Shown: positions 1 to 6,205 of the stretch, piece after piece | How the letters are laid out: each line of letters opens with the position of its first letter | How positions within the stretch are numbered: the first letter of the stretch is position 1 | Assembly: GCA_003648815.1 (NCBI GenBank) | Contig: QMPZ01000085.1 | Location: forward strand, 1 to 6,991 | Direction: 5' to 3' | DNA from: Candidatus Aerophobota bacterium | GTDB taxonomy: Bacteria > Aerophobota > Aerophobia > Aerophobales > B47-G16 | DNA: 6,991 bases | Translations under genes and position numbers: made by a program | The notes under the pieces: model-generated | What the model was told of the DNA's origin: nothing | Database searches by the model: none | What the model saw: the letters and a program-made list of their open reading frames with translations, nothing else

Positions 1-195
1 AGCCTGTTCATCTATCCGGGATACAGGTTCAAGGTGGTTGATGCGCTTCTTACCAATTTTCATATGCCCAGGTCTTCCCTTATTCTACTTGTATGTGCCT
101 TTGCGGGAAGGGAAAAGATACTGAGCGCTTACGAGGAGGCGGTAAGACGAGGATATCGTTTTCTCTCCTATGGAGATGCTATGCTCATAATTTAG
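1..195 (+). CDS. queA: queA, 3' end: S-adenosylmethionine:tRNA ribosyltransferase-isomerase (partial)
   Basis: The window opens inside a reading frame that gives the last 64 residues of QueA and ends at TAG 193-195. QueA transfers the ribosyl part of S-adenosylmethionine to preQ1 already placed in tRNA, making epoxyqueuosine; it acts in the cytoplasm on GUN-anticodon tRNAs. The recognisable C-terminal signature is visible: FIYPGYRFKVVDALLTNFHM, followed by PRSSL, then LVCAFAGRE, AYEEAVRRGYRF and the terminal SYGDAMLI. This matches the family end to end, so the gene appears intact as far as it is seen; the N-terminal part lies upstream of the window. The next gene is tgt, which catalyses the preceding step of the same pathway, on the same strand after a 75-base gap. 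No promoter is visible between them, so co-transcription is inferred. Identification is by family recognition and is very secure. Confidence 0.95.
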   Translation, partial: SLFIYPGYRFKVVDALLTNFHMPRSSLILLVCAFAGREKILSAYEEAVRRGYRFLSYGDAMLII

Positions 196-211
196 TGAAG
201 GGTGAAGAGCA

Positions 212-233
212 ACCACCCATTGAAATGGGTGGT
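212..233. repeat. Perfect palindrome in the queA-tgt spacer (IS200/REP-like hairpin)
   Basis: The arms ACCACCCATT (212-221) and AATGGGTGGT (224-233) are exact reverse complements separated by GA. As RNA or single-stranded DNA this would fold into a stem of about 9 base pairs with a TGAA-type loop. No T-run follows (the next bases are ATCACAGG), so it is not a standard intrinsic terminator. The arm sequence and loop resemble the terminal hairpins of IS200/IS605-family elements and REP palindromes. That link is inference from general resemblance: no transposase gene is present here. It could also be a transcript-processing or mRNA-stabilising hairpin between two cotranscribed genes. Confidence 0.8.
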
Positions 234-262
234 ATCACAGGATAACAGGGATAGATCCACAA

Positions 263-268
263 AAGGAG
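263..268 (+). promoter_or_regulatory. Shine-Dalgarno site that favours the ATG at 271 as the tgt start
   Basis: AAGGAG lies only two bases before ATG 271. This is tighter than the usual 5-8 base spacing, but no comparable site precedes the upstream in-frame GTG at 202. Together with the family-typical N-terminus that begins at 271, it supports the shorter form of tgt. Confidence 0.65.
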
Positions 269-270
269 AG

Positions 271-1398
271 ATGGAGTTTAAGCTGATTCATCAGGATGCA
301 TCCAGCAAGGCAAGATCTGGGAAGATCTTCACCTCCCACGGCATCATAGATACACCCGTCTTTATGCCCGTGGGAACTCAAGGAACGGTTAAGACCGTCT
401 CCCCGGACGAGCTGAAGGAAATAGATATAAGGATCATCCTTTGCAATACCTATCATCTCTATCTTCGTCCCGGTCCCCGGATCATCAAGAAATTAGGAGG
501 ACTGCATAAGTTTATGAGCTGGGAAGGGGCTATTCTCACCGACAGCGGAGGATATCAAATTTTCAGCATCTCTTCTCTGCAAAGGGCGGAAGAGGATGGG
601 GTGAGGTTCAAATCCCATCTCGACGGGTCCGAGCACTTTTTATCTCCGGAGGACGTCCTTCGAATCCAGCTTGACCTTGACTCAGATATAATTATGGTCC
701 TGGATGAGTGTACCTCTTATCCTATAACCCATCGAGAGGCGGAAATTTCCTTAGAGAAGACCATAAAGTGGGCCAGGAGGACGAAGCTGGCCTGGCTGGA
801 TGTTTCTCGGGAAGAAAGAGGTCTTTTTGGGATAGTTCAGGGAAGCACCTTCGAGGATTTAAGGAAAAGGTGCGCTGAGGAGCTGATCGATTTGGGATTC
901 GATGGCTATGCCCTGGGAGGACTGAGCGTAGGTGAGCCCTATTCTCTGAGAAAGGAGATAATTGAGTATACGTGCTCTCTTCTTCCCCCTGACAGGCCCC
1001 GGTATCTGATGGGAGTAGGGACACCTGAGGAGATTCTGGAGGCGATATCCTTAGGAATAGATATGTTTGATTGTGCCCTTCCTACCCGTATAGCCCGTAA
1101 CGGCACGGTGTTCACTATGGAGGGCAGAAAGGTCTTAAAAAATGCTGAGTACAAGGAAGACCCCAGCCCTCTTGATCCGGAATGTGACTGCTATACTTGC
1201 AGAAACTATTCCCGGGCATATGTGAGGCACCTTCTCTGGGCCAGGGAAATACTGGGGATGCGCCTTACCACCTATCACAACCTGTATTTTTTAACTAAAC
1301 TGATGAAGAAGGCAAGAAAGGCAATTGAAGAGGATAGATTTGAGAAATTTAAAGAGAAATTTCTTTCACGTTATCAATACAAAAACAAGGAGAGTTAA
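271..1398 (+). CDS. tgt: tgt: queuine/preQ1 tRNA-guanine transglycosylase
   Basis: Tgt exchanges the wobble guanine (position 34) of GUN-anticodon tRNAs for preQ1, the committed step of bacterial queuosine insertion. From ATG 271 it has 375 residues, the same length as the E. coli enzyme. Visible landmarks are FMPVGTQGTVK near the N-terminus, LTDSGGYQIFS with the general acid/base aspartate at about D91, MVLDEC with D145 and C147 in the base-binding pocket, LGGLSVGE at about 215-222, and GIDMFDCALPTR with the nucleophilic aspartate at D267. The zinc site is complete: C305, C307, C310 and H336. The frame stays open back to GTG 202, but the extra 23 residues would be translated from the palindrome at 212-233 and have no family counterpart, so 271 is preferred. 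yajC starts directly after the TAA. All catalytic and metal residues are present, so an active enzyme is expected. Confidence 0.96.
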   Translation: MEFKLIHQDASSKARSGKIFTSHGIIDTPVFMPVGTQGTVKTVSPDELKEIDIRIILCNTYHLYLRPGPRIIKKLGGLHKFMSWEGAILTDSGGYQIFSISSLQRAEEDGVRFKSHLDGSEHFLSPEDVLRIQLDLDSDIIMVLDECTSYPITHREAEISLEKTIKWARRTKLAWLDVSREERGLFGIVQGSTFEDLRKRCAEELIDLGFDGYALGGLSVGEPYSLRKEIIEYTCSLLPPDRPRYLMGVGTPEEILEAISLGIDMFDCALPTRIARNGTVFTMEGRKVLKNAEYKEDPSPLDPECDCYTCRNYSRAYVRHLLWAREILGMRLTTYHNLYFLTKLMKKARKAIEEDRFEKFKEKFLSRYQYKNKES

Positions 1399-1719
1399 AT
1401 GTATACAGTAGCGGCAATTGCTTCTAATGGACAAGATGTATTTGCAGGTGGGGCAGGGGGACTCTTTGCAGCTTTAATGCCCTTTATCCTCATCTTCGTG
1501 ATCTTTTATTTTCTCCTCATCCTTCCCCAAAGAAAGAAAGAGAAGGAGCATATGGAGATGGTGAAGAACCTGAAGAAAGGAGATAAGGTCATCACCACAG
1601 GGGGAATTTACGGAACCATAACCAAGCTCAGAAAGAACTACGTGGAAATAGAGGTGAGTGAGAACACCAAGCTCAGGGTACAGAGACACTGTATCTCGCA
1701 GTTAAGGGGAAAAGAGTAG
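1399..1719 (+). CDS. yajC: yajC: Sec translocase accessory subunit
   Basis: This 106-residue protein has the YajC layout: a short N-terminus rich in glycine and alanine, one transmembrane helix at about 23-43 ending in FLLILPQRKKEKEH, then a small cytoplasmic domain with the family motif NLKKGDKVITTGGIYGTI (57-74). YajC associates with SecDF-SecYEG in the inner membrane, where it is a non-essential helper of protein export. ATG 1399 follows the tgt stop codon with no gap, and AAGGAG at 1387-1392, six bases before the ATG, is a good ribosome-binding site inside the end of tgt. The queA-tgt-yajC order is widespread in bacteria and usually continues into secD and secF. Here it does not: the last 18 bases overlap the 3' end of the convergent chaperone gene. 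I see no hairpin with a T-run behind it. Confidence 0.93.
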   Translation: MYTVAAIASNGQDVFAGGAGGLFAALMPFILIFVIFYFLLILPQRKKEKEHMEMVKNLKKGDKVITTGGIYGTITKLRKNYVEIEVSENTKLRVQRHCISQLRGKE

Positions 1720-3591
1720 GTGGGAGTTGTCCACGATCTTCGCTTCCTCCCTTATCCTCTGAAACCAGCGGTTTGTAACATCTGTCACCTTTTGGGCGAG
1801 AAGCTTTTTGGCAAATTCTTCCTTCTCTTCGGAGAACTTCTTCAGGGGGATTTCTCTGGCAAGCAGTTTTATGATGTAATATCCGTTGCTGAGTAAGATA
1901 GGCTCGGATAGTTCGCCTTTTCTGAGAGAAAAGGCAGTTTCGATAAACTTTTTGCGTTCAGTTGCGCTGATTCCCCCTATCCAGTCCTCCCTGGTGAAGT
2001 AGTCCAGGTTCTCATGTTCCAGGTCCATCTTCTTTGCCAGAAGGGAAAGGTCACTCTGCTGATCCAGCATCTTTTTAATTTCTCTTGCCTTTTTTTCAGC
2101 AATTTCAATCATCTTCTTTTCTGTAAGTTCCTCTTTTACCTTTTCTTTTACCTCTTCAAAGGGAGGGATGTAGGAGGGTTTTTTCTCTGCGAGACTGAGT
2201 ATACAGTAGCCCTGAGGAGTCTCTACCAGCGGGGAGATCTTGCCCTTTTTCAGGGAAAAGGCTATCTGGCTAAACTCTGGAACCCATCCCAGGCCCTTTA
2301 TTTCTTCATTCCTGGCGAAGAAAGGTGTGCTCTTAAGTCGCTCGGGATATTTCTTTGCATATCCATCAAAGCCGATTTCCATCTTTTCCATCTCCTTCCT
2401 TGCCCTTTCCGCTTCTTCTCTGGCAAGCTCCCAGCTTTTTTCCTGAATGAACCTTGCCTTAACTATTTTCTTTACTTCCTCAAAGGTCCTGGTATGGGCC
2501 GGCTCTATTCCTGTGAGTTTAATCAGGTGGTATCCCAGGGGAGTTCTCACTACATCGCTGACATCCCCTACCTTCTGAAGCGAGAAGGCCACCTCGCTGA
2601 AGCCAGGAAACATCTGTGCCTTAGTGAAATATCCTAAATCTCCTCCCTTCTCAGCTGTAGCTGGGTCTTCGGAATATTTTTTGGCCAGCTCGGCGAAGTC
2701 GGCTCCTTCCTTGAGCTTTTCTTGCAATTGTTTTATCTTTTCCTCGGCCTTTTTTTCTTCCTCTTCAGTAGCGTCTGGCTTCACGTAAATGAGGATATGA
2801 CTGACCCTTCTTCTTTCCGGCACCTTGTAGTCGGAAAGGTGCTCCTCATAGTATTGCTTTAGCGCATCTTCGGTGACCTTCACCTTCTTTCTGAAATCAT
2901 CCGGATTTATCAAGATATAATTTACCTTTACCTTCTCAGGAACGGTGAAGTTTTCCTTGTAGTCCTGATAGTATTTCTTTATCTCCTCCTCGCTCAGTTT
3001 TACCTCGTTCTTATATTTTTCTGGTCTTATGAGGAGATATTCGACCTTCACCTTTTCATTTTTCGCTATCCAGTAGTCCTTGACCTCTTCATCGGTCACG
3101 ACGACGCTATCCTTGACCGCTTGGATGAGCCTGTCGATGAGGAGCTGTCTTCTAATTTCCTCCTTAAAGTCCGCATAGGAGATGTGTTGATATTGAAGAA
3201 ACCTCATAAAGTTATCCTCGGAGCGGAAGTTTCTCATTATCTTCTTTACCTCATCCGTCACCTCGTCCTCGCTCACCCTGATTTTGGCCTTTTTTGCCTC
3301 CTGATAAAGAAGCTCATTTGTCACCAGCTGACTTAGCACCCTGTACTTTAAGTAGTTTTCTATCTGAGGTGTGATCTCTCCCTTAAGGCTTTGCTGATAT
3401 CTTTCGTAGACGCTGCGGTAGTTTTGAATAAAGCTTGCATAGGAGATGGGAACGCCGTTGACCTCGACTAGGGCCTCCTCCTTTCCCTGCCGGGTGGAAA
3501 TCCCGTACATGAGGAAAAGCGAGGCTACAAACCCTATGGCTACCGCCCATAAAATTGGCCTTATGCTTCTCCGCAGCTGTTTAAACACCAT
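1702..3591 (-). CDS. Membrane-anchored SurA/PpiD-type peptidyl-prolyl isomerase and chaperone with three parvulin-like modules
   Basis: The protein has 629 residues. A basic N-terminus leads into one membrane helix (about 12-31), leaving the rest probably outside the cytoplasmic membrane, as in PpiD. Residues 41-175 resemble the SurA/PpiD N-terminal chaperone region. Two tandem 40-residue units (179-218 and 219-258) share the pattern EKVKV-Y-LI...YY...VP. A complete parvulin domain follows (about 260-362), with SHILI (H265), YSEDP, GGDLGYF, M327, F331 and GYHLIKL (H355). Two further modules repeat AFSL-KG...GY-I-L near 444 and 553 but lack the catalytic histidines (C463 and Y572 at the H355 position), so they are probably non-catalytic. 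ATG 3591 has AAAGGAGAG nine bases upstream and its own promoter at 3622-3650. The expected role is folding exported envelope proteins. PpiD-like and SurA-like are not separable here, so no symbol is given. Confidence 0.9.
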   Translation of the reverse strand: MVFKQLRRSIRPILWAVAIGFVASLFLMYGISTRQGKEEALVEVNGVPISYASFIQNYRSVYERYQQSLKGEITPQIENYLKYRVLSQLVTNELLYQEAKKAKIRVSEDEVTDEVKKIMRNFRSEDNFMRFLQYQHISYADFKEEIRRQLLIDRLIQAVKDSVVVTDEEVKDYWIAKNEKVKVEYLLIRPEKYKNEVKLSEEEIKKYYQDYKENFTVPEKVKVNYILINPDDFRKKVKVTEDALKQYYEEHLSDYKVPERRRVSHILIYVKPDATEEEEKKAEEKIKQLQEKLKEGADFAELAKKYSEDPATAEKGGDLGYFTKAQMFPGFSEVAFSLQKVGDVSDVVRTPLGYHLIKLTGIEPAHTRTFEEVKKIVKARFIQEKSWELAREEAERARKEMEKMEIGFDGYAKKYPERLKSTPFFARNEEIKGLGWVPEFSQIAFSLKKGKISPLVETPQGYCILSLAEKKPSYIPPFEEVKEKVKEELTEKKMIEIAEKKAREIKKMLDQQSDLSLLAKKMDLEHENLDYFTREDWIGGISATERKKFIETAFSLRKGELSEPILLSNGYYIIKLLAREIPLKKFSEEKEEFAKKLLAQKVTDVTNRWFQRIREEAKIVDNSHLLFSP

Positions 3592-3621
3592 CCCATGCTC
3601 TCCTTTGTCGATTTTTCCCTT

Positions 3622-3650
3622 AGCATATCACCAAGGTAAATCTTTGTCAA
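3622..3650 (-). promoter_or_regulatory. Strong sigma70-type promoter for the PPIase/chaperone gene
   Basis: Read on the - strand: TTGACA (3650-3645, perfect -35), a 17-base spacer, then TATGCT (3627-3622, -10) preceded by TGA, which gives an extended -10. The predicted transcript would start near 3615 and have a leader of about 25 bases. The -35 begins ten bases after the stop codon of the upstream DUF429 gene, so the chaperone can be transcribed independently of murJ. No heat-shock or sigmaE-like motif is evident. Confidence 0.8.
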
Positions 3651-3659
3651 TTTTTCGCA

Positions 3660-4262
3660 TCAAATACCCTTCGGAACAATTACCATCCCCTCCTCATCCC
3701 CTATCTCTTCGTACTCTTCCTTCCCCCGACAATACGCCGTATAGGCACAGAGGACAGCATCAAGGATATGGGCGCTGAACAGCTTTTCCTGGGAGGAGGG
3801 GATACCATCTATGTAAAAGGAAAGCCTTTCCTGAAGGCTCCTTCTCCACTTCAAGGTAGGCTTTCTTCCCTCCACCTTTATTTGGAGGACTTTCTCGGTT
3901 GCCCGGGGATAGACCTCGATGAAACGATAACCTTCCTTCTTAAGGATTTCTGCAAGGTGCACTCCTCTGAAGGTCAAAGGCCCTAAGAGGGCGGGGGAGA
4001 GGGCAGGTGCCCCAATTTTGGCAAGTTGCCTGTCACAGCTGCGTGTGGCATAATTTCCCCCTTTTCCTTTTGGAAGGCTCAGAGGGGCATCTATTGCTAT
4101 CCAGGCAGGGGAAAGTTTCCTTATCCTTTCCAGTATCTCCTCATCGCTGAAGAGATGACAGGGATGCTCAAAGAGCTTTTTCTCATCGTCAATCACCGCC
4201 CAGCCAGTCTTTCTTGAGGGACTACCAGCTAAGTCGATTCCTGCATAAAGGTCTCTCTTCAT
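3660..4262 (-). CDS. DUF429 family protein, predicted nuclease with RNase H-like fold
   Basis: This 200-residue protein matches the uncharacterised DUF429 family. It has the opening strand YAGIDLAGS...TGWAVID (D10), then WIAIDAPLSLP (D58), RSCDRQL...GAPALSP, FIEVYPR (E116) and HILDAVLCAYTAY (D168), ending in the usual IGDEEGMVIVPKGI tail. The acidic residues D10, D58, E116 and D168 sit where an RNase H-like metal centre would be expected. Nuclease activity is a prediction from fold; I know of no established function or substrate for the family. The length is normal and the key acids are intact, so it looks functional. Its ATG overlaps the murJ stop (ATGA, 4262-4259), implying translational coupling, and AAGGAG-like sequence lies in the end of murJ. 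There is no signal peptide or membrane helix, so it should be cytoplasmic. Confidence 0.85.
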   Translation of the reverse strand: MKRDLYAGIDLAGSPSRKTGWAVIDDEKKLFEHPCHLFSDEEILERIRKLSPAWIAIDAPLSLPKGKGGNYATRSCDRQLAKIGAPALSPALLGPLTFRGVHLAEILKKEGYRFIEVYPRATEKVLQIKVEGRKPTLKWRRSLQERLSFYIDGIPSSQEKLFSAHILDAVLCAYTAYCRGKEEYEEIGDEEGMVIVPKGI

Positions 4263-5827
4263 GTTCTTCCTTTCTCCTTTAATGCCTGCAGGACCAGTTT
4301 GAATTCCTCTAATTTAATCAAATATGCTAACGAGCAAAATATTACCAGCCCCGCTATAACTGCCAGGCTTACCTGAAAAGCTTGCGTAGCTAAGCCCGAG
4401 GACTCGGGTGAGCTGATCGTCCTCAGAAGATAGCGAACTCCCGTTCCCATTGCCGCACTTATGAGGCTAACCTTAAAGAGGGAATTTATAATCCTTGCTC
4501 CCTCCATCTCCCTTAACCTCCTTTTGAGCAGAAAAAACAGGATCAGCATGTTGATTAACATGGAGATGGAGGTAGCCAGGGCAAGCCCGCTGTGCTTTAA
4601 GGGGCGGATCAGGAGGAAGTTGAGGAGGACATTAAGGGCCAATATGAAAAGGGAGACCTTGAGGGGGGTGAGAACATCCTGTAAGGAGTAAAAAGCTCGA
4701 GTTAAGATCATCACCTCACCCATAGCCGCCAGGCCAAATGAATAGTAAAAAAGGGCCTGACTGGTCATCAGGGTGTCCCTTTGAAGAAAGGCGCCGTGTT
4801 CAAAGAGAAGGCGGATTAAAGGCTCTCTGATAATGATGAGCCCTACCGATGAGGGAATCAAGACCAAAAAGACCGTCCTTATCCCTAAGGACGTCGTCTC
4901 CCTTAATTCCTCAAGCTTTTCCTCGCTGGCCAAAGAGGAAAGGGAGGGAAAGATAGCGGTGGACAGGGCTATAGCGAAAAGGCCTAAGGGAAGTTGAATC
5001 AGGCGCATAGCATATTGAAGTGAGGATATGCTCCCGGCAGCAAGTGTGGAGGCGAAGATGCGGGTGATGATTACGTTTGCCTGTAAAGTTATCCCTCCTA
5101 AAATGGTCGGTCCCATTAGCCTGGCAATCTTTTTAACCCCCGGGTCCTTAAAAGAGAGGATGGGACGGTAAACAAATCCCCTTTTAATCATCGGCGGAAC
5201 CTGAAACAGGAATTGCACCGCTCCCCCTATCAAGACTCCTATGGCCAGGCTATATATTCCGTATTTGGGAGCGAGGAGAAAAGCGGACAGGACAATGGCT
5301 ATGTTGAAGAAAAGGGGAGCGAAGGCGGGGGCGGCAAAATGAGCTTTGCAGTTGAGGATGGCCATCGCCACGGCAGCCAGGCTGATGAAGAACAAAAAGG
5401 GGAACATTACCTGAGTTAACCTGATGGTAAGATCTATCTGGGAAGGGCTACCTTTAAATCCAAATGCCAGGCAGGGCACGTACCAGGGGGCAAGGCAAAT
5501 TCCCAGTCCCACCGTCATCGTCAGGATCAACGATAAGATGGTGAAGACGTTGTTTGCCAGCTTTCTTGCCTCTTTTTCCCCTCTTGTGCTCAGGTACTCG
5601 CTGAATACAGGGATGAAGGCAGCACTTAACGCTCCCTCTGCCAGCAGGGACCTCAAGAGATTGGGCAGGGTAAATCCCATCCAGAAGGCATCGGTTGCCC
5701 TCGAAGAACCAAAGATGTAAGCGATGGTCTGCAGCCTTACAAGTCCGAGGACGCGGGAAAGAAGGGTTCCCAGACCCACCACTCCTGCAGACCTTATTAT
5801 TGAGCTTCTCTTCAGCTTAGGTTCCAT
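4259..5827 (-). CDS. murJ: murJ (mviN): lipid II flippase
   Basis: This 522-residue, highly hydrophobic protein has the length and about 14 membrane helices typical of MurJ, a MOP-superfamily transporter that moves lipid II across the inner membrane for peptidoglycan synthesis. The signature N-terminal region is clear: GTLLSRVLGLVR, ATDAFWMGFTLPNLLRSLLAEGALSAAFIPVFSEY. Residues R25, R31, D46 and R59 align with the functionally important R18, R24, D39 and R52 of the E. coli protein. Later landmarks include SLQYAMRLIQLPLGLFAIALSTAIFPSLS in the middle and ALFYYSFGLAAMGEVMILTRAFYSLQD, also family-typical. Start ATG 5827 lacks a strong Shine-Dalgarno; only a distant GGGG is upstream, so initiation may be modest or partly leader-independent. 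It is the first gene of a - strand set with the DUF429 gene and the chaperone, and is divergent from rpsT. Translation of DUF429 is coupled through the ATGA overlap. Confidence 0.95.
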   Translation of the reverse strand: MEPKLKRSSIIRSAGVVGLGTLLSRVLGLVRLQTIAYIFGSSRATDAFWMGFTLPNLLRSLLAEGALSAAFIPVFSEYLSTRGEKEARKLANNVFTILSLILTMTVGLGICLAPWYVPCLAFGFKGSPSQIDLTIRLTQVMFPFLFFISLAAVAMAILNCKAHFAAPAFAPLFFNIAIVLSAFLLAPKYGIYSLAIGVLIGGAVQFLFQVPPMIKRGFVYRPILSFKDPGVKKIARLMGPTILGGITLQANVIITRIFASTLAAGSISSLQYAMRLIQLPLGLFAIALSTAIFPSLSSLASEEKLEELRETTSLGIRTVFLVLIPSSVGLIIIREPLIRLLFEHGAFLQRDTLMTSQALFYYSFGLAAMGEVMILTRAFYSLQDVLTPLKVSLFILALNVLLNFLLIRPLKHSGLALATSISMLINMLILFFLLKRRLREMEGARIINSLFKVSLISAAMGTGVRYLLRTISSPESSGLATQAFQVSLAVIAGLVIFCSLAYLIKLEEFKLVLQALKEKGRT

Positions 5828-5845
5828 TTTATCTTAATGCCCCAT

Positions 5846-5874
5846 TTGCAAATTTTTTCAAAATATGTTATAGT
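5846..5874 (+). promoter_or_regulatory. Sigma70-type promoter for rpsT with extended -10
   Basis: TTGCAA (5846-5851) and TATAGT (5869-5874) are separated by exactly 17 bases, and TGT (5866-5868) directly before the -10 forms an extended -10. The spacer is very AT-rich. Transcription would begin near 5880, giving a leader of about 35 bases. This is a good fit for a ribosomal protein gene. Confidence 0.75.
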
Positions 5875-5895
5875 TAAATACCCAACTTAACACAA
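5867..5895 (-). promoter_or_regulatory. Candidate promoter for murJ, overlapping the rpsT promoter
   Basis: On the - strand, TTGTGT (5895-5890, weak -35, three of six consensus bases) is 17 bases from TATAAC (5872-5867, five of six). Start near 5860 would give a leader of about 33 bases to the murJ ATG. The -10 shares four bases with the -10 of the opposite rpsT promoter. The poor -35 makes this the less certain of the two. Confidence 0.45.
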
Positions 5896-5914
5896 CCAAG
5901 GTGAGGGGTGAAAG

Positions 5915-6172
5915 ATGGCTCGAACTAAATCGGCTAAGAAGAGAGCAAGACAAAACGAGGAGAGAAGGGAGCGTAACAGAAGCGTAAAGTCACGGACAAA
6001 GAATGCAATTCGCAAGATCAGGGAACTGATAAATGCCAAGAAGGTTGAAGAGGCTAAAAAACTCCTTCCCGAGGTCATAAGCCTTATCGATAAGGCATCT
6101 TCTAAGGGAGTTTGGCATAAGAACAAGTCAGCTCGAGAAAAGTCCAGACTTATGAGGAGCCTCCAGGGATAA
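5915..6172 (+). CDS. rpsT: rpsT: 30S ribosomal protein S20
   Basis: The 85-residue, strongly basic protein starts MARTKSAKKRARQNEERRE and continues with RNRSVKSRTKNAIRKIRELI, then an acidic-basic helix KKVEEAKKLLPEVISLIDKA, then SSKGVWHKNKSAREKSRL. These are the three-helix bundle and the K-G-hydrophobic-H-KN-A-R-KSRL signature of S20. S20 binds 16S rRNA early in 30S subunit assembly. Length is close to the usual 85-90. The ATG at 5915 is preceded by GAGGGGTG (5903-5910), a usable ribosome-binding site. The gene stands alone on its strand: murJ diverges upstream and korB converges downstream, leaving 33 bases after the stop. S20 synthesis is autoregulated in E. coli at translation; nothing in this short leader shows whether that applies here. 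Confidence 0.96.
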   Translation: MARTKSAKKRARQNEERRERNRSVKSRTKNAIRKIRELINAKKVEEAKKLLPEVISLIDKASSKGVWHKNKSAREKSRLMRSLQG

Positions 6173-6205
6173 GAAAAAAACTGTGCGGAAGGCATGCGGC
6201 AGGAC

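Noticed and set aside
196..270. preQ1 riboswitch in the leader of tgt
   Set aside because: A preQ1-sensing leader would make sense before a queuosine gene, but the gap shows only a simple symmetric hairpin with no C-rich loop plus A-rich tail able to form the class I pseudoknot, and no terminator or sequestering arm.
722..1024. 100-codon open frame on the - strand within tgt
   Set aside because: It is antisense to conserved tgt coding sequence, shows no recognisable motif and has no convincing ribosome-binding site or promoter.
1679..1693. Inverted repeat TACAG/CTGTA near the end of yajC as a terminator for the chaperone transcript
   Set aside because: The stem is only five pairs with a five-base loop inside coding sequence, and no T-run follows on the - strand.
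2014..2637. 207-codon open frame on the + strand opposite the chaperone gene
   Set aside because: It lies wholly antisense to a well supported gene, its translation is rich in Phe, Leu and Ser with no family resemblance, and it is an expected by-product of the Lys/Glu-rich codons on the other strand.
5887..6195. 102-codon open frame on the - strand covering rpsT
   Set aside because: It is the mirror of the lysine/arginine-rich S20 sequence and has no family features; rpsT itself is unmistakable.
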